A DNA stretch of 64,000 nucleotides from positions 1,021,841,066 to 1,021,905,065 of the forward strand of contig NC_090446.1 of NCBI RefSeq assembly GCF_031143425.1, in the 5' to 3' direction. Positions 44,889 to 55,315 of the stretch are shown piece after piece. This DNA is from Pleurodeles waltl. Lineage: Eukaryota > Chordata > Amphibia > Caudata > Salamandridae. The notes under the pieces are model-generated. The model ran no database searches. It had not been told where the DNA came from and worked only from the letters and a program-made list of their open reading frames with translations. How positions within the stretch are numbered: position 1 is the stretch's first letter; every line of letters starts with the position of its first letter. The translations under genes and the position numbers were made by a program.

Positions 44889-46022
44889 GCACCGTCCGCT
44901 GGGGCATGTGAGGAGATGGCAGCATCCTCCGGTGTACAGACCGCTGGTGGACCTGTCGACAATGGAGGAGCGACCTGTGATCATCACCTACAGGCTTGAT
45001 CGTGCCACTATCCAGGAACTGTGTGCCCAGTTGGAGCCAGACCTGATGTCAGCTATCCGCAATCTCACAGGAATCCCCGCTCAAGTGCAGGTGCTGTCAG
45101 TACTCCATTTCCTAGCAAGTGGGTCTTTTCAAACAACAGTGGCCATAGCATCAGGGATGTCCCAGCCTATGTTTTCCAACGTGTTGTCCAGAGTGTTGTC
45201 TGCCCTGCTGAAACACATGCGGAGCTACATCGGTTTCCCTCAGGTGGAGGATTTGCCTACAGTGAAAGGTGATTTCTATGCCCTGGGACATATCCCCAAC
45301 ATCATAGGTGGCATTGATGGGACACATGTGGCTTTGGTACACCCCACAGGAGTGAACAGGTGTACAGAAACCAGAAGAGTTACCATTCCATGAATGTGCA
45401 GATGGTGTGTTTGGCAGACCAGTACATCTCCCATGTTAATGCAAAATTCCCTGGCTCAGTGCATGACGCTTACATCCTGTGGAATAGCACCATCCCTTAT
45501 GTGATGGGGCAACTCCAGAGGCCACGGGTGTGGCTATTAGGTGAGGACATGGACCCAATACAGTGGGAATAGTTGTCTGGGTCTGTGGATGTCCCTATGA
45601 GTTAGTGTTTGACTAACAGTTGTCCCTCACCATTTGCAGGTGACTCTGGTTACCCCAACCTGTCATGGCTACTGACCCCAGTGAGGAATCCCAGGACAAG
45701 GGCAGCGGAACGCTACCATGAGGCCCATGGGCGAAGTAGGAGGATTATAGAGCGGACCTTCGGCCTCCTGAAGGCCAGGTTCCGGTGCCTCCATATGACA
45801 GGTGGTTCCCTATTCTACTCACCAAAGAAGGTATGGCAGATCATCGTGGCCTGCTGTATGCTTCACAACTTGGCTTTGCGACAACAGGTGCCTTTTCTGC
45901 AGGAGGATGGTCCAGATGGAGGTGTTGTGGCAGCTGTGGACCCTGTGGACAGTGAAGACGAGGAAGCAGAAGAAGAGGACATCAACAACAGGAACACAGT
46001 GATCCTGCAATACTTCCAGTGA
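44889..46022 (+). pseudogene. HARBI1-like DDE nuclease, unit 2
   Basis: Same structure, intron (45,541-45,639) and frameshift (near 45,353) as unit 1, so the frameshift predates the tandem duplication. The first catalytic block reads 'IIGGIDGTHV', with Ala to Gly beside the Asp. The acceptor reads CCATAG instead of CCGTAG. The catalytic Asp, Asp and Glu are all retained. Confidence 0.85.
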
Positions 46023-46501
46023 GACACAGGTAAGAAGACAACACTGCCTGTTACATCTGATTTACATCTACTACCTCTCTACTGTCTGTCATTTTCACCC
46101 AGTGTATGGTCACTGAGCTGTCACTTTCTCTTACAATTTCACAGATGTGGGTCCCACTGTGTGACATCTGCTTTGTTTCCTCATGGACTAGAGCTGTGTG
46201 ACATAGGTATGTTGACATTACATTTGAAAGAGCATTTTGCCACTGTAATTGCTAATACACTATTTTGAAATCACAGACAGACTCCTGATTGTTTTGTGTT
46301 TTAAGGGTGTTTATTTAAGTGCTCAATATTGGAGGGGGTTGTAAAATGGTGTGGGGCGATGGTGGAGGAATGTCCATGGCAGAGTCCAGTCTATTAGTCT
46401 CACAGGTGCATTGTCCAAAGGGGCATAGGAAGTGGAGCTGGGGCAGTTTAAGGATGGACAGGGTGACAAGGTGGGACAAAAGGATGACAATCAGGGTGGT
46501 C

Positions 46502-48028
46502 TTATTTCTTGGCGGGGGTCTTGGCATCGTTCTCTGTCTTTGTCCTGGATCTCAGGGACCGTTTGTGGGGTGGTTCTCCCTCTGCAGGGGGTGGGGTGCT
46601 GGTGTGGTGGTCCTGTGGCAGTGCCTCCTGTCCACTAACGCCGGCAGAGGTGGTGTGCAGTTGATCGTCCAGGCTAGTGTCAGGGGCCCCTTGTTGTGCC
46701 ACAGTGTCCCTCCTGGTGTTGACGAGTTCCTTCAGCACCCCTACAATGGTGCCTAGGGTGGAATTGATGGATTTGAGTTCCTCCCTGAGCCACAAATACT
46801 GTTCCTCCTGCAGCCGCTGGGTCTCCTGAAACTTGGCAGGTACCATTGCCATCGTCTCCGGGGAATGGTGGTAGGCTCCCATGATGTTGGAGAGGGCCTT
46901 GTGGAGAGTGGATTCCCTGGGCCTGTCCTCCCCCTGTCGCACATCAGCCCTCCCAGTTCCCCTGTGTTCCTGGGCCTCTGTCCCCTGAACCGTGTGCCCA
47001 CTGCCACTGCCCCCAGGTCCCTGGTGTTGTTGGGGTGGTGGGTTAGCCTGGGTTCCCTGTAGTGGTGGACACACTGCTGCTTGACGTGTCCTGGGGACAG
47101 AGGTATGGGCCCGCTGGGTTGGTGCTGTGCTGGTGTTTCCAGAGGGGGGAAGCTCTGTAGTGGCTTGTGCCAGTGTGAGGGGAACTGACTGTTCCGAGGT
47201 GCCATATGGGCCGGGCTTGTCATCTAGATCCAGTTGGACAGAGCTGCTGTCATCACTGTGGGCCTCTTCTGTGGGTGGAGTGGACATATCTGGACCCTCC
47301 TGTCTGGTGACATTGGGTAGGGGTCCTGCAGGGGTGTAAAAGCATGATTATTGCATCTGTGTGTGCCATGGTGTGCAATGGCTGGGTGACCGTGTACCCC
47401 AGTGATTGCATTCCTGTGTAGGACCTTGTGTGATGATGGGTTAGGGGGGTGTATGGGTATGTGCAGTGGCTATGCTTTGGTGATGGGTGTCCATGGTTTG
47501 GTGTTCCATCCAAGGCTTGGGTTTGGGATGTGTGGTTTGTGATATTGGGACATGTGTGAGGAGTTGGAGTGATGGGGGTGAGGGCGAGGGTGGGGGTATG
47601 TGATGGCATGCAGGTTGGGTGGGGGATGAAGTAGTAAAGATTTGACTTCCAGAGTCCATTCCTCCAGCTACTCCTGCGAGGCCCTCAGGATGCAGGATAG
47701 CCAAGACCTGCTCCTCCCATGTTGTTAGTTGTGGGGGAGGAGGTGGAGGTCTGCCGCCAGTTCTCTGAACCGCGATGTGGTGTCTTGAGACCACGGAACG
47801 CACCTTCCCCCGTAGGTCATTCTACCTCTTCCTGATGTCATCCCTAGTTCTTGGGTGCTGTCCCACTGCGCTGACCCTGTCCACGATTCTTTGCCATAGC
47901 TCCATCTTCCTAGCTATGGAGGTGTGCTGCACCTGTGATCCGAATAGCTGTGGCTCTACCCGGATAATTTCCTCCACCATGACCCTGAGCTCCTCCTCAG
48001 AAAACCTGGGGTGTCTTTGCGGTGCCAT
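46502..48028 (-). pseudogene. Harbinger gene B, unit 2
   Basis: Essentially identical to unit 1, with the same TAG in place of the third-helix Trp. It starts at 48,028; the second exon is 47,325-46,502. One visible amino-acid difference is 'VDRVSAVG' versus 'VDRVNAVG'. Confidence 0.75.
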
Positions 48029-48555
48029 GGGGTGGTGTGAGTGATGTGTGGGGTGGTGTGTTGTGATGTGTGGGGTGATATTTAGAGGTGTGTTTTGTGA
48101 GGTACGTGGATGTTATGTGAGTGATGGTGTTGAGTGCCTGTGGATGCTCGTTTGTAGATGGTGGTGTCTCTCTGTGTGCTTCTTTCTCAATTTTTGTCGT
48201 AGAGGTTTGTGGGTGATGTGGGTGTATGTTTTATATTGTATTGGATGTGTGGGTGTGGTGTGTGTATGTGTATCAGGTGTGTGTATTTCGAATTGTCCAA
48301 TGTGGATGTGTTTTGTAAATGTCTTTGTATTTTGAACGCGGCGGTGTGTACCGCCAATGGAATACCGCGTTTGAAAGACTGCCGTGTGGATTCGTGGTTT
48401 GTGATAGTGTGGGTATATTCCTGTTGGCGTGACAGTGGAGGTTTTGTTATCGGCAGTTTATCACTGACCTTTGGTGTGGCGGACTTGTGTGGGTGTCTAG
48501 ATTTTGGCGGATTCTGGGCTTTGGGTCATAATGACCGTGGCGGAATTCCGCGGCT

Positions 48556-48624
48556 GCGGCGGTGTGTTGGCGGTCTTTTGCACGGCGGTAAGCGGCTTTT
48601 ACCTCCAATGTTGTAATGACCCCC
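48556..48624. repeat. Harbinger right terminal region
   Basis: Subterminal GCGG repeats (gcggcggtgtgttggcggtc, cacggcggtaagcgg) end in TTGTAATGACCCCC, the inverted complement of the left terminus, followed by ATA. The matching end opens the fourth element at 63,201. Confidence 0.85.
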
Positions 48625-48627
48625 ATA

Positions 48628-49255
48628 GTGTAGGAAAATAAAATCATCCTCACTAGACGCGGTTAAGACACACCTCAGTCTCCTGTCTAACAACACTGAC
48701 TTAGAAGATTTCTTGTCAGGCCCAAAGATACCACGTAGGAAGCGTTTCTTGAATGAGGTATACAATGAAATATGGAAACTTTCCCAACAAGAGGCTGCAA
48801 CCCGATTAAGGCAGATAGATCAGGAAAATTTGAAAAAGGCATTAGCTGTTGTGGATAATGGGATTCACACCTTGTCCGACTGGATATATGCAATTAACAA
48901 CATTGTTTCTTCTGCTATAGACATTATAAGATCTGATATGTCTTCTTTATATCATGGACAGAGTCAGACCAGGTCCGTTTTGCAGTTGGGTTGGACACTT
49001 CAGAAATTGAAGGCTGGTCGCGTTCTGTGGCAGCACATCAGTGCCAGGGAAATATTTGTTTCCTTTATTTTGACGCAACAACAACAACTAATGGCTAAAA
49101 AGGAGGCGACTTATGTCCTGCTTAACATTGAAAAGATAGAAAGATCTTCGTCAGTTGGACATCAGTTCGGTCAGCATCTGCAACAGACCATGAAAGGGAA
49201 TGGTTCAGAATTGGGGACCCTAAGCTATCGGAACCATTTAGAAAACAATATCTAA
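48628..49255 (+). pseudogene. env: Foamy-like Env, cleavage site and transmembrane-subunit start
   Basis: Env resumes on the far side of the Harbinger. 'GPKIPRRKRF' near 48,719-48,748 is a furin-type SU/TM cleavage site. A long helical stretch follows ('LNEVYNEIWKLSQQEAATRLRQIDQENLKKALAVVDNG'), as expected for the first heptad region of a fusion subunit. The open frame ends at 49,255, and a second frame with Cys residues opens near 49,040, so a frameshift probably lies there. The membrane-spanning end was not found. It is defective. Confidence 0.7.
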
Positions 49256-52200
49256 GGGATCAGCAATCAGCATCAGACGTTTAAGCAATAAAGTTAAGGA
49301 TAGAAATAAAGTCATCAGGAACCAATCAGCTCCTAAGCAGAATAGAATGAGCACGCAAATGAGAATGATTGAAAATTGGTCACTTCTCCTCGGTGCAGTC
49401 AGGCTAAGTTAAAATCATCGAAAGGACTTCCCACGTTGCTATCGGTCAAAGGTTCGTACATTTGCAATTTTTCCAATAGAAATAAAAATAAAATATAAAA
49501 TATAACTAAACTGTCTTTCACATGTCAACAATTGGCTCCTCTTCTCCTGTTCCCACCGCCAGGCTTGTCAGGTACCATTTTTGTATCCATCCGTACTCCA
49601 GTCAGTGCATCCATTGTTAGCTCCTGGGAACATCACTGTCTCACGCATCAAACTATACATTGTGGCAATAACTAGGACAAGATCTTCTAGCATTTAGTTC
49701 TCATGAGAAAGTTAAAGACATCTGCTAACGTTTGGTCAACTCAGTGAAAATAATACATGTATTAATTTCTTCAGGCGTGCATTTCTCAAAATTTATTAGA
49801 CCAGTACAGCTTAACATGAGATTGTGCAACCTACGCCCAAAACCTCACTAACTTAAGGCCTACAATTAATAAAGCAATTACATAATGTGAATTCATTAAT
49901 ACCTCCTCCAACTGCATTTTCTTAGATGAAATACTTCAATTAATATTAATAAGCATCTAATAAAGACACTTTGTGAATAATGACGACCACTCAAGTGGGC
50001 ACATTTTCCTAATGGTACACTCATTTTCTATGTTAAGTCAAATTCTATACAGATTCGTAATTCAAAGTGCACAAATATTTATTAGTAAGAGTTCACAATA
50101 TCTACACCTACATATGGACTTGCAGATGTTTGAGACTCATGCAGCCTAAGAATGGGACAGATGAAGGAGGGAAGTGATCATGTTGCGGCGACCTCTAACT
50201 GGAATTATGTATTGTGTAGATGCCTTGTATCTTAATGACCTTACTGTAGTGTCACAATTTGTGACTGCTGGTTCAGTTTGTAATCTACAAAAAGCAATTA
50301 AAAGTTTCTTAAAAGATATCTACATCTAGGACATAGACAGTGAGAGGCCTTAAGGTCTTGCCACAACTGAGAGCAACTAGAGTGAACGCTACATTCCTGA
50401 AATAAAGTTTTGATTAGGCTTACCTCAAGAAATTCATGCCGCATACAGGACCTGCTTACTTACTTCCTATATGTTGCGTCACAAACTTGTGACGGCTTAT
50501 CAAGGCCGTAACCACCGTAAATACTCATTTCTCTTCAGTAATTTGGCACAACAACCTATTACTCTTGCGCCTTCTCGATGTTGTTCATCTTGCAACATTT
50601 CTGGGACATTACAGTGTATATGTTCTTTTGCCTTGAGAAATCTTGTTGACGAAACACGTGTAGGCTGATGTTCACTGGATTTATGATGCATTGGATGAAT
50701 AAACCTTCTACTGCGTATAGACGTGTGTTTTGAACTTTGATTGATACAGTGTACCAAGAAATGGACCTTATGGACTACGGCGATGTGCCTTGGTATAACA
50801 GTAGTGAATCTCTTCGTGTTGATTGATCCCTCAACCGACACAACTGCACCCAAGGTGGTAGGGTGTTTTTATCATTTTGGCACCCTCAAAGTACTATATG
50901 TGATATATGGACAATATTTCCTAAATATGTTACATACACATATGGGATGTGCGAACTTGTAGCATAGCCACTTTGTTCTGTAATTTACCTCAAGAAATGT
51001 TCACTTTGTGGCTCTTGCACACCAATATGCCTAGGGCCATAGCGTTAAGATGGTACGCCTAGAGGAAGTACGTTCAAACGGTATCCTGGCCTCCAGTTCT
51101 TCATTTGTAAAATAATGAGTGCTGGTGTCCAAAACTCTGGGACTGGTGTAATTAAATGCCAGCTTGCAGAGTACCAAATCTGGTAGTCTTCAATCCAACT
51201 AGTGCCTCTTTAATCCACTACCAGGCTCTCCATGCATCTTTTTCTCACTCTTGCAGGTTCCTGCTATTTCCCTTTGTGACTGTTTTCTGTCTTTCTCTTC
51301 CTCCGTTTTCCCTTTGTTTGATTTTTCTTCTCTTGCTCTCGGTGCAGAAAAATAAGTGTTGGTCCCTAAAAATAAGTGCTCCCCCCACCAGCAACCACTG
51401 GCTCGGATTAAGCACTGCGTGCCTCATCTCCCATCCCAATGCCGTTTCATTGTCACGCAAAACAGTGTAGATAGGCATCACCACATCCTCATGGATACAG
51501 CCAATCATCTCTACCAAGAAATAGCATGTTGACATAGAGTTGACTATAAGGTATGAACAATGGAACAATGATAACTTTACCTTAGTCCACAAAGCCAGGT
51601 GAATTTATAAACTTTGTAATGATTTTTCTGGACATCAGCGGTACTACATTTTTCCACCTTCAAGATGCACAATTTAGTTATTTTCCAACCATAAGGTTAC
51701 TGCTAGAGGGTGCAACATCTTATGCCTGGAAAAACAGATGCATGCCTCCAGGTATGTAAGGCAACTTTGTGGGTGCTGGCATTTTACTGGTGCTGCAGTC
51801 ATAGGCGTTGGAGGTAAGCTTGCAGGGGGCTAAAGCACCCCCAACATAACCATGCAGGAGTTCAGAAGGTGAATGAGCAATAAAAATGCCTTTTACAGTG
51901 TGCTTTTATATGGTAACATTTACTGTGCTTCAAAGACCGAAGGTCAAATGTCAGTCAATAACTTCAGTGGCTGTTTATTCATTTACCATGGAGATGGATG
52001 TTTATGTTCTCTGACTGCAAAATGAGAAGCTTTGTAAAGTGAACAACAGCAGTCTTGCAGGGATAGGTACAGGTGCTGTGGAAGGAAAGGTTGTACGATG
52101 TCACTTTTTTCTAACACAATAAAATTTGAATACCAAGAAACTAACTATGCATTGTTTCAGAAAATATCAGCAGTTTGGAAAGTACACATGAAGCGCAATT

Positions 52201-52332
52201 CTGAAGTGTGATGGAAACAAAGACTTTAACACGATCACAGCAAATCACGACATACTTATTTCATGAAAACCTATTTTGACACATTACTTTTTGTCCACTT
52301 TTTAACAGGAGCACTGTGTCTGAGCAAATAAA
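49256..52332. other. AT-rich sequence with no recognised gene; possible provirus 3' end
   Basis: It could contain the rest of env, the 3' LTR and flanking host DNA, but I could not match it to the sequence upstream of the PBS, and no open frame has a family signature. AATAAA-like strings occur at 49,284-49,310. The short frames at 50,500-50,960 and 51,156-51,590 look random. Confidence 0.4.
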
Positions 52333-52816
52333 GGGGCATATTTAAAAGATGATGTTACACTTTTCTTGCGCCCCCCTACAACCATCTAATGACACCATGG
52401 TAGGGCCTTATTTATGATAGGTGCACCATGGCGGTCGTTAGGCCAATAGTGTCAGAATTGTTATGCTATTGTTGCGCTTTGCTGCACTAGTGTCAAACAT
52501 GTTGACGCTAGTGCAGCAAAGTGGAAGGAGACCCTTAGGTTACTATGGGTGCATCATTTTAACACCTGCTTTCAATGATGCCAAAAATGGTGCAGTAAAA
52601 TCATACAAATTCATTGCGCCATTTAGCACCGGAACACCCCCCTTGCATACATTATGCCTGACGCAGGTATAATGTGTCACAAGGGGTTACAAAATGGCAC
52701 AATGCAGGCATTGCACCACTTTGTAAATATGGCGTGGCAAAAATGCCTCCTTAATGCCACATTAGCGTAAACAAAATGACGCCAATGTGGCACAAGGAGG
52801 CTTGTAAATAAGCCCC
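52333..52816. mobile_element. MITE-like element with GGGGCWTATTTAMAAG termini
   Basis: The left end is GGGGCATATTTAAAAG. The right end CTTGTAAATAAGCCCC is its near-perfect reverse complement, giving a 484-bp non-coding element. Inside is a strong hairpin at 52,478-52,520 (tttgctgcactagtgtcaa / ttgacgctagtgcagcaaa). The flanks (aaa / ata) do not give a clear target duplication. Confidence 0.75.
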
Positions 52817-54420
52817 ATAGTGGTCATTTCAATGGAAAATGTGCTATCTGTAAATGCTTTAGCACTATATTTGCAACAGTGTTCCCGAAAAATCACAACC
52901 AGCTTAGGTACATATTACACCCTCACCATCCTACTGCTGAACACATTTGCTACACTTGTTCTTTGAGAAACTCTTGGAATTTCCACAATCCCTAGTAGTT
53001 TACTGATGGAACATTGGTGGCAGCACCCCCATTCTGAAAATTATTCCAGCACCACTGGCTGCAGTACATACACAGAGGGTGAGGAGTGGCATGGCCCAGG
53101 TATGGGGCAGAGAGTTAGGCAGCGATCACCTCAGAGTGGGCTCCCTCAAGACAGATTGTCTTTGAATGGCAGCAGTCAACCTGTCCCCTCAGGTGGGCCA
53201 TGTGAAGGAATAAAGCCACAAAGGGCTGCCGAACCAGCACCTCACTCACAACGTTTTTTTTTTTAAGAATAGCAATAGAGGGAGTCTTAAGGCTTTGCAA
53301 TTTCACGAACAGCACTAGTATCCCTACTTATAACAATCCCCTTATATTTAGTGAATTTTTCGCATACGTTTTAATGCAATTTTATGATCTATATTAAGAA
53401 AGGTAATGAAATGATACGTCCCATGCTTACATTGTCCTAATTCATTTTCAAGGATTTTGTAAGAACATCTCTCTTAAAGAGTACGGACCATCTATAAACA
53501 TATCATATATATTACTTTTGTAAAAGAAAGTCTACTAATTTCGAAATGAACTTCTTTAAAGTTTCAGTCCCAGGCCCATCTTCATCTAAACCTTCTCCAT
53601 GAATACAAACATAACAGTTTCAGTAATTTCTTTCCCACCCATCGGACCCAGGAGTGAGTTCTGAGAATTAAAAAACATTCTAGGGATTGGCAATGATGTT
53701 TAAAAACATTTCAATTTAATTTTATGTTCTATGAGTGGGCCTGCAAAGTGTTCGATATTATATAATAGATGTCCTGGGGTCTTCACATAAACGTTTCAAG
53801 GACCCTAATTTTATCAATTCTATTTGTATAGAATGTTCCCTAGTGTAGAAAACATGTCTTTTGTGATGGTTAGCAGGAAGATAAATTGTATATCCAATAG
53901 ACTCATTGTCCTTGTGCTTGAATACCATGATGTTTATCTTCAATAACTGATCCTGAAACTGTGCTTTAGTAGGAACAATGGTTGCGTGCCTTCAACGTGG
54001 CTTTTTGATGTGAATTTTTATTTTCTGGATCCGCTATCACCAGCACTGTTGCAGTCGAGGTTAGTTCTCTGTCCACTTTATCCTTGTATTAACGTGTTGC
54101 ATACTTCTTCCTATATTTAGTAGGCCTTGAGTGCAATGGTTTCATCAACAAGCTTATGTCAGGTACTGAGGTATGAATGTTCATTCAGGAAGAGGATAGC
54201 AGATCATCCAAAATTGTCTCAGTGTTTCTCCCTGTCAGACCTGGCAGCAGAAGAGCATGCAACAGCCTCGTTCCCTCATAGCACGTAACGGTTTGAAGGG
54301 ATTTATGAAATAAAAAACCTGATGCTACAATTTCCCACTAAGAGAGTTTATTTTCCTGTTGCACAAAATCAAATTGATGGAATGAGGGATGTGAATTGGT
54401 AGGGGCAAATGCAAATACAT
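52817..54420. other. AT-rich sequence, no recognised feature
   Basis: No gene, repeat boundary or RNA that I can support. A T-run at 53,254-53,263 may be the trace of a reversed poly(A) tail. Confidence 0.4.
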
Positions 54421-54421
54421 A

Positions 54422-54485
<64 letters not shown>

Positions 54486-54491
54486 CATATA
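54421..54491. repeat. (AT)n microsatellite
   Basis: An almost pure (AT)n run of about 55 bp, flanked by atgcat and acatacatata. It abuts the left terminus of Harbinger element 3, whose ATA flank may be part of the microsatellite. Confidence 0.95.
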
Positions 54492-55315
54492 GGTGGTGAT
54501 TATGACATTGGCGGTGACTGTTGATGTGGCGGTAATTACCGCCAAATTAGGACCATGGCGGTGATAACTCCCATAGACAGCCAATGTACCACACCAACCT
54601 CCAGGGTTTTAACACTACTGACCACGGCAGTAGCTATCAACAGCCAGGCGGAAGACAAAGTACTGCCCATCATATTAAGACGTTGCAAACTGTCTCGATT
54701 TCCGGGGCGATACCGATGCAATCAAAAGCCTGGCGGAAACAGAACACAGAAGACGAAAGACTCACCATCAGAGACACAGAGAAAATCAACACCGCCATGG
54801 AACCGGAACTTCAAGTCTTCTAGCCATACTCCACCTGGAACACCAATGACAATGACCGGAAGTACAGCCGCCTAGCAAACAAGTGAAGGAGGGAGGAAAA
54901 GGAGAGTGACATACAGACGCACAACACACACCATTCACACACACACACCTACACACAGCCAGCGGCAGAGGAAAAACAACGTAACAGGACACACGTCATA
55001 GTAATACAAGGACAACAGTTAGGCAGTACTGATATTGTAACTGTATGCCACCAGCCACCATATTGTCCATATGACAAAAATACTTGATTCACTGTTCCGA
55101 AAGGGCCAATGGCCAGTCCAAAGTACAAAATGCCCATATGGCCACAGGGTACAGTCCAAGGCCCAACTCTTTCCCTGACGTAATCCACACTACACTCTGC
55201 AGGGGCATCATGTTTGTGAATGGCCAAGCACCTCAGGGGGAATAGGGGTGGGGGCACCTCAGCTGAAGTGGGGGACTTGCCACTGGTTCTGGATGGGGCT
55301 CCATGCCCATTACAA

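Larger units (their letters stand above)
42604..48555. repeat. 5.95-kb tandem duplication, unit 2
   Basis: The second unit of the tandem duplication. Unlike unit 1 it runs into the true right terminus (48,556-48,624: 'gcggcggtgtgttggcgg...ttgtaatgaccccc'), so unit 1 lacks the element end and unit 2 lacks the 3' part of gene A. Confidence 0.95.
34681..48624 (-). mobile_element. PIF/Harbinger transposon 2, with internal tandem duplication
   Basis: The left terminus GGTGGTCATTACAACCCTGGCGG and right terminus (reverse complement GGGGGTCATTACAACATTGG) form terminal inverted repeats. 'ATA' borders both ends (34,678-34,680 and 48,625-48,627), and retroviral env sequence lies on both sides, which fixes the boundaries. 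It encodes a HARBI1-like nuclease (plus strand) between two Myb/SANT-like genes (minus strand). A 5.95-kb segment is present twice in tandem; without that duplication the element would be about 8 kb. All genes carry some damage. Strand is given for the two minus-strand genes. Confidence 0.9.
27949..49255 (+). mobile_element. Endogenous foamy-like (spuma-like) retrovirus, interrupted by Harbinger
   Basis: Order: PBS at 27,949, leader, open gag (28,179-29,615), pol with its own ATG two nucleotides after the gag stop region, and env overlapping the 3' end of pol. The second part of env resumes at 48,628 after the Harbinger insertion (34,681-48,624). Spumavirus-type features seen directly: no CCHC zinc knuckle in Gag, a YNLR-containing basic Gag tail, a PBS resembling Lys1,2, and Env with a long leader, membrane anchor and two basic cleavage-type sites. 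Endogenous foamy-like viruses are known in amphibians and fishes. The 3' LTR and any accessory genes were not identified. Many stops show it is defective. Confidence 0.8.

Noticed and set aside
50500..51592. Possible host exons in the AT-rich region after the provirus
   Set aside because: Frames are short, with no splice-site pairs or recognisable domains.
54421..54480. (AT)n run as a replication origin or regulatory cruciform
   Set aside because: A simple AT microsatellite next to a transposon end; nothing else supports a regulatory role.
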